DNA from: Calothrix sp. 336/3
GTDB lineage: Bacteria > Cyanobacteriota > Cyanobacteriia > Cyanobacteriales > Nostocaceae
Reading direction: 5' to 3'
NCBI RefSeq assembly: GCF_000734895.2
Contig: NZ_CP011382.1
Coordinates: forward strand, 248,001-312,000
Length of the DNA: 64,000 bases
Below are positions 52,556-62,352 of the stretch, in pieces. The translations under genes and the position numbers were made by a program. Numbering within the stretch: the first letter of the stretch is position 1; each line of letters begins with the position of its first letter. Below the pieces are notes generated by a model. The model was not told the DNA's origin, did no database searches, and was given only the letters and a program-made list of their open reading frames with translations.

Positions 52556-53151
52556 AAATTATACTTTGACCCAGTACCTTTATAATTCATATAAACTCTA
52601 TTTTGCAAGGTATTATCAATGAATTTTGTACATATGATTTGCATCTAAATACTCATCATTTTCTACAAGCTAACTATCCCGAAAATTACCCATCTTTATT
52701 TTCTTTTGACTGAAGCTTGAAACATAATTCCTATCTTTCAGTAGCCATACGGAAAGGTTCTCTAGCAATAATCTTGATATGTCAACTTATACCGAGGCTG
52801 TGTATCCCAAAACTTACTAATCATTCCACTAAATATGCCATCCTAGGAAATAAATTACTGGTTGAGAAATACAAGTCAATACCATTCTCTCTGGAATTAA
52901 TAACCATTATCCTCAACAGTTTTAGATATATAAGTTTCCGCAATACCTCACGACAAATTCAAGAGAGGATAAATCTCATTCACTTTTAAATAATCTCAAA
53001 TTCTGCTATCTTATTCCTAATAATTGATTATTCATTGAATATCTCAAATCTCAGGATATTTTAATTAACCTATGATTCATCCCGCTATTCCGTAACCTTA
53101 ACCCGGGTTATAATTACAAACCAAATTGATAAGTATCTAAGCAGATATTAC
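52556..53151. other. AT-rich intergenic region upstream of xseA
   Basis: 596 bp between divergent genes. A 90-codon frame (52717-52989) has no recognisable domain, no ribosome binding site and skewed composition, so I do not call it. The xseA promoter element is near the 3' end. Confidence 0.45.
53100..53114 (+). promoter_or_regulatory. Promoter -10 with palindromic AACCCGGGTT upstream of xseA
   Basis: A consensus TATAAT is at 53109-53114, 37 bp before ATG 53152, and overlaps the perfect 10-bp palindrome AACCCGGGTT (53100-53109). A palindrome overlapping a -10 box is a plausible repressor site. No good -35 element lies at the usual distance. Confidence 0.45.
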
Positions 53152-54384
53152 ATGACCATAAATCCCCCTGATTTTTCCTCGGCGCATCAAGCACTTTCAG
53201 TAAATGGGGTGACAGAGTATATTCAGTCACTCCTTGAAGAAGATAGGCACTTGCGGCAGGTTTGGGTAATTGGTGAGGTATCTAGTGCAAATCCCCATCG
53301 CAGTGGATTATTTTTTACACTCCAAGACCCGGAGGGAGGAGCGATAATCAAATGCGTGGCATGGGCGGGAACCTTACCCAAATTGGGTCAGATGCCCCAG
53401 GTGGGTGAACAAATTATTATTTTAGGGAGTATCCGTCTTTACCCGCAGCGTGGAGAATATCAATTACAAGTATGGCAATCCATACCTGTGGGGGTAGGAT
53501 TACAGGCGTTACGCTTCCAACAATTACGGAATAGATTAGCACTAGAAGGTTTATTTGATACAGACAGAAAACGCCCCATTCCCAACCATCCCCAAACTAT
53601 TAGTGTTGTGACTTCCCCCACAGCCGCAGCTTGGGGTGATATTCAAAAGACTCTCAAACAAAGATATCCAGGAATACAAGTACTTTTTTCCCCAGCCACA
53701 GTTCAGGGTGAACAAGCTGCCGATTCTATTGTGAGGGCGATCGCCAGGGTAGAAAGGGATGGGCGAGCCGAGGTATTAATTTTAGCGCGGGGTGGGGGTG
53801 CGGTGGAGGAGTTAGCCTGTTTTAATGATGAGCGAGTGGTACGATCTGTGGCTACTTGCAACATTCCAGTGGTGACGGGTATTGGACATCAACGGGATGA
53901 GTCTCTCACGGATTTAGTTGCAGATATGTGCGCTCATACACCCACGGCGGCGGCGGAATTGGTTGTTCCCTCCCTGGGAGAATTGTATAATCAGCATCGG
54001 CAGCGTGTTATAGATTTATCCTTGGCGATGGATGGGCAGTTGGCAAGGGCTGATGGGCAATTGCAAGGATTACGCTCACGGATACAGCGTTTGGGTTTGG
54101 CAAAGCAACTGCAACAGGAGTCACGCTTACTAACCTGGAAACGGCAACAACTATTACAGGTGACTCAGGGAAGATTACAGTCGGCATCTCAGTATTTACA
54201 GTTGCTAGGGGAGAAAATCAGCACCCTTGACCCCAATAATGTACTGAAACGCGGCTATGCAGTTGTCAGGAAAGAAGGTGTGGTAGTGCGATCGCCCCAA
54301 GATATATCGGTGGGTGAGGAATTACTGGTACAGTTAGGAGAGGGTGAAATTCAGGTAGAAGTTAAGGCAGTCAAGGGGAAGTAG
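53152..54384 (+). CDS. xseA: Exodeoxyribonuclease VII large subunit
   Basis: A 410-residue protein, standard for XseA. Residues about 15-105 are the N-terminal OB fold ([40 protein letters not shown]). The catalytic domain follows: [52 protein letters not shown] and [28 protein letters not shown], with the acidic and His residues of the nuclease. The long C-terminal helix (about 285-360) and FxxLDPxxVLxRGYAVV-type end are present as [14 protein letters not shown]. It degrades single-stranded DNA with XseB, whose gene begins 4 bp later. Confidence 0.95.
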   Translation: MTINPPDFSSAHQALSVNGVTEYIQSLLEEDRHLRQVWVIGEVSSANPHRSGLFFTLQDPEGGAIIKCVAWAGTLPKLGQMPQVGEQIIILGSIRLYPQRGEYQLQVWQSIPVGVGLQALRFQQLRNRLALEGLFDTDRKRPIPNHPQTISVVTSPTAAAWGDIQKTLKQRYPGIQVLFSPATVQGEQAADSIVRAIARVERDGRAEVLILARGGGAVEELACFNDERVVRSVATCNIPVVTGIGHQRDESLTDLVADMCAHTPTAAAELVVPSLGELYNQHRQRVIDLSLAMDGQLARADGQLQGLRSRIQRLGLAKQLQQESRLLTWKRQQLLQVTQGRLQSASQYLQLLGEKISTLDPNNVLKRGYAVVRKEGVVVRSPQDISVGEELLVQLGEGEIQVEVKAVKGK

Positions 54385-54388
54385 GATA

Positions 54389-54610
54389 ATGCCTAGGGGT
54401 AAAAGTAATCCTTCCAAGGATTGGAGTTATGAGGAAAAGGTAGGGGAAATTGAAAAGATTATCTCTCGCATTGAAACAGGAGAGTTGGATTTACAGCAGG
54501 TGTTTACAGAATTTGCCACTGCGGTAGATTTTTTGCACGAGTGTGAGCAGTTTTTACTTCAGAAACAGCAGCAGGTGGATTTGCTGATTGAGAAGTTAGA
54601 GGATGACTAG
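54389..54610 (+). CDS. xseB: Exodeoxyribonuclease VII small subunit
   Basis: A 73-residue helical-hairpin protein. [20 protein letters not shown] with [20 protein letters not shown] is the XseB signature; LLEKGLPLEEAL-type positions are filled by DLQQVFTEF. It follows xseA by 4 bp, so the two are translationally linked. Several XseB chains bind one XseA to form the active exonuclease VII. Confidence 0.93.
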   Translation: MPRGKSNPSKDWSYEEKVGEIEKIISRIETGELDLQQVFTEFATAVDFLHECEQFLLQKQQQVDLLIEKLEDD

Positions 54611-54730
54611 GAAATATAATTTGACTGCCGATGCTAACTGTAGTTAGTAGGGAGTTAATTTTAGGGATAATTAACAGATATTAGGAAAGTTAATTCATCC
54701 AATATCCCTTTGCTTGCACCTCACCGAACT

Positions 54731-56206
54731 ATGTCTTATATCCTCGCACTCGATTTGGGAACTACTGGCAACCGCGCTTTTATCTTCAACAAAGCCGGTA
54801 AAATTGTCGCGCAGGCATATCGAGAACTAACCCAATATTATCCCCAACCGGGCTGGTTAGAACATGATGCAGAGGAAATATGGCAAGCTACCTGTGGGGT
54901 GATGCAAACTGCGTTACAAGAAGCATCTCTAAATTTTTCAGAGATAGTTGCCATGGGATTGACGGTACAGCGAGAGACTTGCTTGCTCTGGGATAAAAAT
55001 ACGGGTAAACCTCTACATCGGGCGATCGTCTGGCAAGATAGACGTACTGCTCCTCAATGTCAAAATTTAGAGGAACAGGGTTATGGAGAGGAGATTTATC
55101 AGCGTAGTGGGTTGGTGCTGGATGCTTATTTTTCGGGGACAAAGCTACGCTGGTTACTAGATAATACTTGCAGTCATGGGCATCAAGATGTTTTAGCTGG
55201 GACGATTGATACCTGGATATTATGGAAATTAACAGGGGGAAAAGTTCACGCTACTGACCATAGTAACGCTAGTCGCACGATGTTGATGAATTTGGCTAGC
55301 TGTGAGTGGGATGCTAGATTACTGGAATTATTGCAGATACCCAGGCAGATTTTACCGGAGATTAAACCCAGTTTGGGTCATTTTGGTGTGACTGATAGCA
55401 CCTTATTCGGAGTAGAAATTCCAATCACTGCGATGCTTGGCGACCAACAGGCAGCTTTGTTTGGGCATGGTTGCGCCAATCCTGGTTTAATGAAATGTAC
55501 TTATGGAACTGGTAGCTTTTTAGTAGCCCATACGGGACAGAAAATTGTCCAATCCCAGCATCAATTATTAAGTACGATCGCCTGGACTGAAAATCATCAA
55601 GTTGGGTATGCCTTGGAAGGTAGTATTTTTACAAGTGGTGCTTGTATTAAATGGTTACGAGATGGCATCAAATTAATTAATCATGCTGCGGAAACAGAAA
55701 GTATGGCTGAGTCTGTGACGGATAACGGTGGTGTATATTTTGTACCTGCCCTGAGTGGTTTAGGTGCGCCCCACTGGGATATGAATGCACGGGGAGCTTT
55801 TTTCGGGATTACGGGTGGAGTAGGAAAGGAACATCTGGTGAGAGCTGTTTTAGAGGCGATCGCCTACCAAGTTAAGGAAGTAGTCGCAGCCATTAATGCA
55901 TCATCCCCCACACCAATCCAAAAGTTAAGGGTAGATGGGGGTGCTTGTGAGAATAATTTTCTTATGCAATTACAAGCAGATGTCTTGGGAATTCCGGTAG
56001 AACGTCCCCTAGTTAAGGAAATGACGGTACAGGGAATTGCCTTTGCTGCGGGAATTGCCGCAGGTTTTTGGCAAAATTATCAACAATTACAGCAACAGGA
56101 AACCATCGATCGGGTGTTTCTACCACGGGAGGAAAGGGAAACGGTAGATAGGAATTTTCAGATTTGGCAAAAAGCTGTATCCAGGGCAAAAAATTGGGTG
56201 GAATAG
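54731..56206 (+). CDS. glpK: Glycerol kinase
   Basis: Starting at ATG 54731 (MSYILALDLGTTGNRAFIF) the protein has 491 residues, the family length; a frame from 54710 adds seven. FGGY-kinase landmarks: LDLGTTGNRAFIF (the usual SSRA is GNRA here), QRETCLLWDKNTGKPLHRAIVWQDRRTA, DTWILWKLTGG, GDQQAALFGHG, YGTGSFLV and LRVDGGACENNFLMQLQADVLG. It phosphorylates glycerol to sn-glycerol-3-phosphate with ATP. The Ser-Ser of the classic TTSSRA motif is replaced by Gly-Asn. No glycerol-3-phosphate dehydrogenase or facilitator is adjacent. Confidence 0.93.
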   Translation: MSYILALDLGTTGNRAFIFNKAGKIVAQAYRELTQYYPQPGWLEHDAEEIWQATCGVMQTALQEASLNFSEIVAMGLTVQRETCLLWDKNTGKPLHRAIVWQDRRTAPQCQNLEEQGYGEEIYQRSGLVLDAYFSGTKLRWLLDNTCSHGHQDVLAGTIDTWILWKLTGGKVHATDHSNASRTMLMNLASCEWDARLLELLQIPRQILPEIKPSLGHFGVTDSTLFGVEIPITAMLGDQQAALFGHGCANPGLMKCTYGTGSFLVAHTGQKIVQSQHQLLSTIAWTENHQVGYALEGSIFTSGACIKWLRDGIKLINHAAETESMAESVTDNGGVYFVPALSGLGAPHWDMNARGAFFGITGGVGKEHLVRAVLEAIAYQVKEVVAAINASSPTPIQKLRVDGGACENNFLMQLQADVLGIPVERPLVKEMTVQGIAFAAGIAAGFWQNYQQLQQQETIDRVFLPREERETVDRNFQIWQKAVSRAKNWVE

Positions 56207-56333
56207 GGGTAAATTCTGGGATAGCCGACTTGTGAAGCAAAATTAGACTGCCTTTTAAGTGCAGATAGCTTGCTGAGTCGTCTTTTCCTACCTTCTCCAT
56301 GTTTATTTATTTCTTTACAAAAATTCTAATAAA

Positions 56334-56348
56334 AGGGGTATTGCCCCT
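56334..56348 (+). terminator. Short GC hairpin after glpK
   Basis: AGGGG and CCCCT form a 5-bp stem over TATTG, about 130 bp after the glpK stop. It is modest, without a T-run. Confidence 0.35.
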
Positions 56349-56362
56349 CACCCTAAACATGG

Positions 56363-56430
56363 TATAGTATGTTATGTAGATGCACCCTGATGATCTGGAG
56401 AGCTGCCCAAGTGGCTCTCTCTTTTTTTTA
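56363..56430 (+). ncRNA. Candidate short transcription unit (promoter plus strong terminator)
   Basis: A -10-like TATAGT (56363-56368) is followed by about 30 bp, then a GGAGAGC...GCTCTC hairpin (56397-56419) running into an eight-T tract (to about 56430). This is the most convincing intrinsic terminator in the window. It would produce an RNA of about 55 nt without coding capacity. Alternatively it is simply the glpK terminator or an attenuator before argJ. I do not recognise it as Yfr1, Yfr2 or another named cyanobacterial RNA. Confidence 0.45.
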
Positions 56431-56502
56431 GAAATTTTTGCTAAAACAGCGCCCAACCGCGAATAAATTCCAACATACCATCTATAGGGTACAAGGAATT
56501 GG

Positions 56503-56508
56503 TATAAT
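56503..56508 (+). promoter_or_regulatory. -10 box for argJ
   Basis: A consensus TATAAT is 34 bp before ATG 56542, with GGGGGAAAAG between as a loose ribosome binding site. A -35 element is not evident. Confidence 0.45.
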
Positions 56509-56541
56509 CGCCAGTCGGACGAGAGTTGTGGGGGAAAAGAA

Positions 56542-57783
56542 ATGGCAGACTGGCAAGTGATTAGTGGTGGAGTGACTGCACCAAGAGGTTATCGGGCAGC
56601 AGGAATTCAAGCAGGTTTGAAGCCTTCGGGATTGCCGGATTTAGCTTTGATTGTGTCGGAAGTGGAAGCGATCGCCGCCGGTGTGTTTACCACCAGTCAT
56701 GTCAAAGCTGCCTGTGTAGATTATTGTCGTCAGCAGCTACAGACAAAGCAGAGTGCAAGGGCAATTTTATGTAATTCTGGGCAAGCAAATGCTGCCACAG
56801 GGGAAAAAGGTTGGCAAGATGCGATAACATCGGCACAGGCTTTAGCTGCATCCTTGCATATTCCTCTAGATTCTATTCTTTTGGCTTCTACGGGGGTAAT
56901 TGGGCAACGGATTCCCATGGATAAGTTAACTGCGGCGCTTCCCCAATTAATTGGAGAATTATCTGATGCTGGTTCCGATAGAGCTGCCAGGGCAATTATG
57001 ACTACGGATTTAGTGCCCAAAACCATCGCTTTAGAAACAGTGATTCACGATCGCCCGGTGCGAATTGGCGGTATTGCTAAGGGTTCAGGGATGATTCATC
57101 CCAACATGGCAACCATGTTAGCCTTTGTCACCTGTGATGCAGCAGTCTCTCCCCATCTGTGGCAACAAATGCTCAGTCGTGCGGCAGATAGAAGCTTTAA
57201 TTCCATCACCGTGGATGGAGATACTAGTACTAATGATAGTTTGATGGCTTTGGCGAATGGACAATCCCGCACCCCAGCGATTACAGAAATGGGGCAAGAA
57301 GCAGAAAAACTGGAAGCGATGTTAACAGAGGTTTGTCAATATTTAGCCAAGGCGATCGCCCGTGATGGTGAAGGGGCAACTTGCTTGATGGAAGTACAAG
57401 TCACGGGAACCCACGACGAAACCGCAGCTAGACAAATAGCCAAAACCATTGCTGGCTCATCCTTGGTGAAATCTGCAATTTTTGGACGTGATCCCAATTG
57501 GGGCAGAATTGCTGCCGCCGCAGGGCGTGCTGGTGTACCCTTTGAGCAGGAAAATTTAAGTATTAAATTAGGGGATTTCCTCCTGATGGAAAATGGGCAA
57601 CCCCTCACTTTTGATCGCGTTGCCGCCAACGCATATTTACAAACAGCTGCCCAGGGAGAGTACTTGCAGCAAGATACCGTATTAATTACCGTAAATGTTG
57701 GCAATGGATATGGTACAGGTAAAGCTTGGGGCTGTGATTTAAGTTATGACTACGTGAAAATCAACGCCGAATATACAACCTAG
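56542..57783 (+). CDS. argJ: Bifunctional glutamate N-acetyltransferase/amino-acid acetyltransferase ArgJ
   Basis: A 413-residue protein of normal length. It transfers acetyl from N-acetylornithine to glutamate (and may use acetyl-CoA) in arginine synthesis. Signatures: GVFTTSHVKAACVDYCR, NSGQANAATGEKGWQDA, GVIGQRIPMDKL and KGSGMIHPNMATMLAF with the autoproteolysis site before Thr191, then SFNSITVDGDTSTNDS, FGRDPNWGRIAAAAGRAGV and the C-terminal GYGTGKAWGCDLSYDYVKINA. The precursor splits at Ala-Thr191 into alpha and beta chains. The start is ATG 56542. Confidence 0.95.
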   Translation: MADWQVISGGVTAPRGYRAAGIQAGLKPSGLPDLALIVSEVEAIAAGVFTTSHVKAACVDYCRQQLQTKQSARAILCNSGQANAATGEKGWQDAITSAQALAASLHIPLDSILLASTGVIGQRIPMDKLTAALPQLIGELSDAGSDRAARAIMTTDLVPKTIALETVIHDRPVRIGGIAKGSGMIHPNMATMLAFVTCDAAVSPHLWQQMLSRAADRSFNSITVDGDTSTNDSLMALANGQSRTPAITEMGQEAEKLEAMLTEVCQYLAKAIARDGEGATCLMEVQVTGTHDETAARQIAKTIAGSSLVKSAIFGRDPNWGRIAAAAGRAGVPFEQENLSIKLGDFLLMENGQPLTFDRVAANAYLQTAAQGEYLQQDTVLITVNVGNGYGTGKAWGCDLSYDYVKINAEYTT

Positions 57784-57810
57784 GGAATGGGGAATGGGTA
57801 ATAGGGAATC
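57783..57810 (+). repeat. Heptamer tandem tract (STRR-type)
   Basis: Variants of GGGAATG and GGGTAAT repeat four times from 57783. Similar short tandemly repeated heptamers are known from heterocystous cyanobacteria. A pyrimidine tract at about 57841-57868 is partly complementary and could fold back on it after argJ. Confidence 0.6.
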
Positions 57811-57906
57811 AGGAAAGTTGACACTTAACAGAAAAAATATCCTTCCCACTCCCTTCTTCCTTTCCCTGTACTAGGATAGGAATTGGTCATAACTTTAAAA
57901 TCCACA

Positions 57907-59361
57907 ATGGTAGTACCTGAACCCCATCACAGTGACGCAGATATCCTCAGTTGGGAGGAGGAGCTTGATCGCGCAATTTTTACTTTTGATGATATTCAGG
58001 CAGAACTTAACTATAAACAAGCACAAAATGCTCTGCGTAATTTACTGACTAATTTGGACTTGACGGCACAGGAACAAAGGGGATTAGAAACGGAAATTGC
58101 GGACTTGGAAACCATGATGGGTAAATTAGATAGCATGGTAGTCCAAATTGCCGCCTTTGGGATGGTGGGTAGGGGAAAATCTTCCTTACTTAACGCTTTA
58201 GTGGGTGAAAATGTCTTTGAAACCGGACCTCTCCATGGTGTGACTCGTAGCGCTCAACGTGTAAATTGGAACATTAGTGAGGAAGTTATTGGTGAGAGCG
58301 AACGGACATTACGGGTGACTTTGCCGAGTATGGGGAGACGTTCCCAGGTGGAATTAATTGATACCCCAGGCTTGGATGAGGTGGATGGAGAAACCCGTGC
58401 TGCGTTAGCCCAGCAGGTAGCAAAACAGGCTGATTTGATACTGTTTGTCATTTCCGGGGATATGACGAAGATAGAACATGAGGCACTTTCCCAACTGCGA
58501 GAGGTGGGTAAGCCGATGTTACTAGTATTTAATAAAGTCGATCAGTATCCGGCGGCTGACCGTGCAGCAATTTATGAGAAAATTCGAGATGAGAGAGTCA
58601 AGGAGTTACTCTCACCTGAAGAAATTGTCATGTCGGCTGCTTCTCCTGTTCTCAGGGCAATGGTACAACGTGCCGATGGTACGAGAACTGTACAATTACG
58701 CACCGGAGCAGCGCAAATTACTGACTTGAAGCTGAAAATATTAGAGATTCTGCAACGGGAAGGGAAAGCTCTGGTAGCTTTGAATACGATGCTCTACGCG
58801 GATGATGTGAATGAGCAGGTGATTCAGCGCAAATTAATCATTCGAGAAACTGCTGCTAATCAGGTAATTTGGCAAGGGGTGATGACAAAAGCTGTGGCGA
58901 TCGCCCTCAACCCCCTAACTGTTGTGGATATTGTCAGTGGAGCAGTTATAGATGTAGTGTTAATTCTCACCCTATCTAAGCTCTATGGTATCCAGATGAC
59001 GGAAACGGGAGCGGTAAAATTACTACAAAAAATTGCCATGGGTATGGGTGGAATTACTGCCAGCGAATTATTGGCAAATTTGGGCTTAAGTTCCCTGAAA
59101 ACCTTGCTGGGTATGTCTGCTAGTGCTACTGCTGGAGCATCCCTTGCTCCCTATGTATCAGTTGCGGTAACTCAAGCAGGTGTCGCGGGTGTCTCTTCCT
59201 ACGGGATTGGGCAGGTTACTAAAGCATACCTGGCTAACGGGGCAAATTGGGGTCCCGATGGTCCAAAAGCTGTAATTAAAAGAATTTTGACTACCTTGGA
59301 TGAGACATCAATTCTGAATCGGATTAAGGGGGAGTTACGAGCAAAAATTAGGGTTGGTTAG
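57907..59361 (+). CDS. Membrane-associated GTPase with DUF697-like C-terminus
   Basis: I prefer ATG 57907 (484 residues); TTG 57883 adds eight. After a helical N-terminus with LEEELDRAIF-type heptads, the G domain starts at Gly85: GMVGRGKSS (P loop, 85-93), TGPLHGVTRSAQ (switch I Thr), LIDTPGLDEVDG (G3), LLVFNKVDQ (G4) and an SAASPV-like G5. A hydrophobic C-terminal region (about 320-450) with AIALNPLTVVDIVSGAVIDVVLIL matches DUF697/YcjF-type membrane domains. Such proteins occur widely in cyanobacteria; the role is likely membrane remodelling or transport, unproven. Confidence 0.85.
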   Translation: MVVPEPHHSDADILSWEEELDRAIFTFDDIQAELNYKQAQNALRNLLTNLDLTAQEQRGLETEIADLETMMGKLDSMVVQIAAFGMVGRGKSSLLNALVGENVFETGPLHGVTRSAQRVNWNISEEVIGESERTLRVTLPSMGRRSQVELIDTPGLDEVDGETRAALAQQVAKQADLILFVISGDMTKIEHEALSQLREVGKPMLLVFNKVDQYPAADRAAIYEKIRDERVKELLSPEEIVMSAASPVLRAMVQRADGTRTVQLRTGAAQITDLKLKILEILQREGKALVALNTMLYADDVNEQVIQRKLIIRETAANQVIWQGVMTKAVAIALNPLTVVDIVSGAVIDVVLILTLSKLYGIQMTETGAVKLLQKIAMGMGGITASELLANLGLSSLKTLLGMSASATAGASLAPYVSVAVTQAGVAGVSSYGIGQVTKAYLANGANWGPDGPKAVIKRILTTLDETSILNRIKGELRAKIRVG

Positions 59362-59429
59362 GTGATACGGTGTTTTTTCTAGACTTAATTTCATCCCAGA
59401 TTCTTTTTTGCAATATATACTCAATAATT

Positions 59430-60140
59430 TTACAGCTTTTCCATATCGATACCTTTTTCCTGCAACTTTTGCAATAAATTCTGATAACGTTGTTTTTCCT
59501 CTTCCAATTGAGAAAGTATATTATCTGCGCGTTGACGTTCAGTTTCCGCACGCTGACGTTCCTGTTCCCTTTGTTGTGCAAGTTCCACGGATGTGAGAAA
59601 TTTTTCCCCATCGGGACGATATATTTCCCAGGTTTCGGGTGTGAGGTGGAAGCGTATACCTAAACGGGGACTCACCCAATCATGAATATCTTCAATTACT
59701 TCTAATCCTGCTTCCTGACTTCGCCACCAGCCACTGAGGTCATTTTTATCAGGGTCATAGATATAATACTCCTCAACTCCATAGCGTTCATAAAATTTAA
59801 ATTTTTTTGCCATTTCCTTGAGTCTATTCCCTGGAGAGAGGATTTCAAATACTACCTGTACGGGTATATTTTCCTCTTCCCATTGTTTGTAAGAACCTCT
59901 GTGTCCCTTAGGTCTACCAAAAACAACCATTACATCGGGAGCTTGACGGGTTAATTCTCCGCATACAGGATACCACAGGAAATCACCTGCCACAAATACA
60001 TCTGGCTGGGATGCAAACAGAATTTCCAGGTTTTCTTTAATGGTGACGATCCATTGAAATTGCTTGGTATTATCAGCCATGGGTTGTCCGTCGCTGTCTG
60101 GGTAGATAATAGTGGTTGGGGTTTCTGGTGTAAGTACCAT
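59430..60140 (-). CDS. Uma2 family (DUF820) putative endonuclease
   Basis: A 236-residue Uma2 protein with a PD-(D/E)xK fold. The catalytic pattern is in PDVMVVFGRPKG (acidic pair) and VQVVFEILSPGN (E-x-lysine-like position), with YYIYDPDKNDLSGWWR as the usual motif. A charged coiled-coil tail (about 192-235; QQREQERQRAETERQRADN) is typical of the larger members. The family is greatly expanded in cyanobacteria and is often linked to mobile DNA, but its biological substrate is unknown. The start is ATG 60140. Confidence 0.88.
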   Translation of the reverse strand: MVLTPETPTTIIYPDSDGQPMADNTKQFQWIVTIKENLEILFASQPDVFVAGDFLWYPVCGELTRQAPDVMVVFGRPKGHRGSYKQWEEENIPVQVVFEILSPGNRLKEMAKKFKFYERYGVEEYYIYDPDKNDLSGWWRSQEAGLEVIEDIHDWVSPRLGIRFHLTPETWEIYRPDGEKFLTSVELAQQREQERQRAETERQRADNILSQLEEEKQRYQNLLQKLQEKGIDMEKL

Positions 60141-60648
60141 ATTGCCTAAGCGCAGCTACAGGAAGTTATTGCCTTATTTTATAGTTTATTTTGATTTCAG
60201 GAATCTGAAGATTTTTGATAATGGCGTTCGCTTTAGCGGAGCGTAGCTCTATCGCGTAGCGGAACGGAGTTCTATCGCATATCACAACGGAGTTCTATCG
60301 CGTAGCACAACGGAGTTCTATTTGGTGAGCTTGCATATCTGCTGTTAATCACAGATTGTTTTGGGTTGGATATCCTCGTCTGGGAGGCTTCAACTAGTTA
60401 AAAAGATAACTATCGATTCTTGCTTATCAGAGCAACTGTCAAAATATATATCAAAAAAATATACAGAATCAAAATTTGTGTATTATTTCCATATCTCTCC
60501 CCGGCATAACTTTCACCGGAGGGAACAGGAAGCAGTAATTTTTCTTCTACTGATACCTGCATAACTAACAAAAATGCATATCCCAAGGGAACTTCTACTA
60601 ATAAATCATTATTAATAACTCATTCAGGTTTGTATTCATAGGGGAAAC
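60141..60648. other. Intergenic region with tandem repeat tract
   Basis: 508 bp between divergent genes. It holds the 23-bp repeat tract (60230-60321), described separately. A 67-codon frame at 60361-60564 has no family features and is not called. Confidence 0.45.
60230..60321. repeat. 23-bp tandem repeat derived from a small dispersed repeat
   Basis: A core GTAGCACAACGGAGTTCTAT with a trailing CGC recurs at 60256-60278, 60279-60301 and 60302-60321, preceded by a partial unit GTAGCTCTATCGC (60243-60255) and a GCGTTCGCTTTAGCGGAGCG hairpin. Period is 23 bp. The vocabulary matches the dispersed repeats elsewhere in the window, and expansion of such a unit probably gave the tract. Confidence 0.7.
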
Positions 60649-62352
60649 GTGTCCATTACATATAAATATTTATACATTTTTGGCTACGGATTAACCATAC
60701 CTACCAGTATCATTTGGTTAGGTACAAATTACGTGAACGCCACCACTCCAGCAATTATTCATACCCAAAACACACCAGAAACATTGCCGGAAGGGGAACC
60801 AAGTTTGACACCCCAACCCGAAACCCCAGAAACACCCCAACCAGAACAGAAAGTATTAGTTAATCAAGTTGAAGTCACTGGTTATCAGGTTTTCCAACCA
60901 GCTGAAATTAATGCCATTACCCAAGCTTTTATAGGTAAATCTTTAACGGTGAGCGAATTAGCAGATATCGCCGATAAGATTACTGAGTTATATCTCAAAC
61001 AAGGATATATTACATCACGGGCGGTCTTAGTAGACCAAACTTTTACCAATGGAATAGTACAAATTCGTGTGTTTGAAGGTGGTGTAGATCAGATTCTGGT
61101 GGAAGGTACAAACAAGGTGAAACCAGAATATATCAGGAGTCGAATCCGTTTAGCTGGACTCAATCCCCTTCGCAAAGATAAACTGGAAGAACAGTTAATT
61201 TTACTGCGAACTGACCCCCTGTTTAAAAATGTGGAAGGGAGTATTCGCTCCGCAGGTGCAGGAAGTAAATTTGGGCAAAGTATTCTCACAATTCGGGTTA
61301 TAGAAGCAGATGCTTTTCAAAGTAATGTGAGTATTGATAATTATTCCCCACCGACTGTCGGTTCGGAAAGAATGAATCTTGGTTTAGGCTATCGTAATTT
61401 AATCACCTCTGGCGACCAAATTTCTGCTAATTACAGTCGCTCAACTACGGGAGGAGCCAATATTTATGATTTTAGTTATCGTGTACCAGTGAATGCCAAA
61501 AACGGTACGATACAATTGCGCACGCTGTTTAGTAATTATCAGATAACTGACCCCGGTTTTAAAAGTCTCAATATTCGCGGTGATTCCAACCTCTACGAGA
61601 TTACCTATCGTCAACCCCTGGTGCGATCGCCAAAATCAGAATTTGCCCTTTCCTGGGGTTTTAGCCATCAAAATGGACAGACTTTTCTCTTTGATAACTT
61701 ACCATTTCCCTTTGGTATTGGTCCTGATAGTGACGGTGTGAGTCGTACCAGCGTCTTTCACTTTGGACAAGATTATATCAAACGCGATACTAAGGGAGCT
61801 TGGGCATTGCGATCGCAATTCAACCTCGGTACAGGTTTATTCAACGCTACCATCAATAACCATCCTACACCCGATAGCCGTTTTTTCAGTTGGACAGGAC
61901 AAGCACAACGGGTACAACAACTCAGCGATGATCAATTATTGATTGCAATGTTGGATATTCAACTGACACCTCACAGTCTCCTTCCCTCCCAACAATTTGT
62001 CATCGGTGGGGTGCAATCTCTGCGGGGATATCGACAAAATCTGCGTTCCGGTGATAATGGTGTGCGTTTATCCCTCGAAGATAGAATTACCATCCATCGA
62101 AATGCAGCAGGTGCAACTACCTTACAAATTATTCCTTTTATTGACGTTGGTACAGTCTGGAATCATCCAGATAACCCTAACAAAGTACCCCGTCAAAAAT
62201 TTCTTTCCAGTCTTGGTTTAGGTTTGCTCTGGGAACCATTACCCAAACTCAATCTTCGCCTAGACTATGGTATTCCCCTAATTAATGTGCGCGATCGCGG
62301 TGAAAATCTTCAAGATACCAGCTTATACTTCAGCGTTTCCTACCAACCCTAA
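60649..62352 (+). CDS. Two-partner-secretion outer-membrane transporter (TpsB, ShlB/FhaC type)
   Basis: A 567-residue beta-barrel transporter from GTG 60649, with GGGGAAAC just upstream. The signal-like hydrophobic N-terminus (YLYIFGYGLTIPTSIIWL) is followed by a Pro/Thr/Glu-rich linker, two POTRA domains (LVNQVEVTGYQVFQPAEINA; LVEGTNKVKPEYIRSRIRL) and the ShlB barrel (from about 225) ending in LNLRLDYGIPL ... LYFSVSYQP. The barrel loop motif appears as SLRGYRQ. It exports a TpsA exoprotein (haemagglutinin/adhesin type) across the outer membrane. No TpsA gene is in the window on either side. Confidence 0.9.
   Translation: MSITYKYLYIFGYGLTIPTSIIWLGTNYVNATTPAIIHTQNTPETLPEGEPSLTPQPETPETPQPEQKVLVNQVEVTGYQVFQPAEINAITQAFIGKSLTVSELADIADKITELYLKQGYITSRAVLVDQTFTNGIVQIRVFEGGVDQILVEGTNKVKPEYIRSRIRLAGLNPLRKDKLEEQLILLRTDPLFKNVEGSIRSAGAGSKFGQSILTIRVIEADAFQSNVSIDNYSPPTVGSERMNLGLGYRNLITSGDQISANYSRSTTGGANIYDFSYRVPVNAKNGTIQLRTLFSNYQITDPGFKSLNIRGDSNLYEITYRQPLVRSPKSEFALSWGFSHQNGQTFLFDNLPFPFGIGPDSDGVSRTSVFHFGQDYIKRDTKGAWALRSQFNLGTGLFNATINNHPTPDSRFFSWTGQAQRVQQLSDDQLLIAMLDIQLTPHSLLPSQQFVIGGVQSLRGYRQNLRSGDNGVRLSLEDRITIHRNAAGATTLQIIPFIDVGTVWNHPDNPNKVPRQKFLSSLGLGLLWEPLPKLNLRLDYGIPLINVRDRGENLQDTSLYFSVSYQP

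Noticed and set aside
52717..52989. 90-codon frame upstream of xseA
   Set aside because: No domain, no ribosome binding site, Ile/Asn/Ser-rich composition as expected from AT-rich spacer.
60230..60321. Possible CRISPR array
   Set aside because: The units are directly adjacent without spacers and match dispersed-repeat vocabulary; no cas genes are present.
60361..60564. 67-codon frame upstream of the TpsB gene
   Set aside because: No recognisable motif or ribosome binding site and low-complexity composition.
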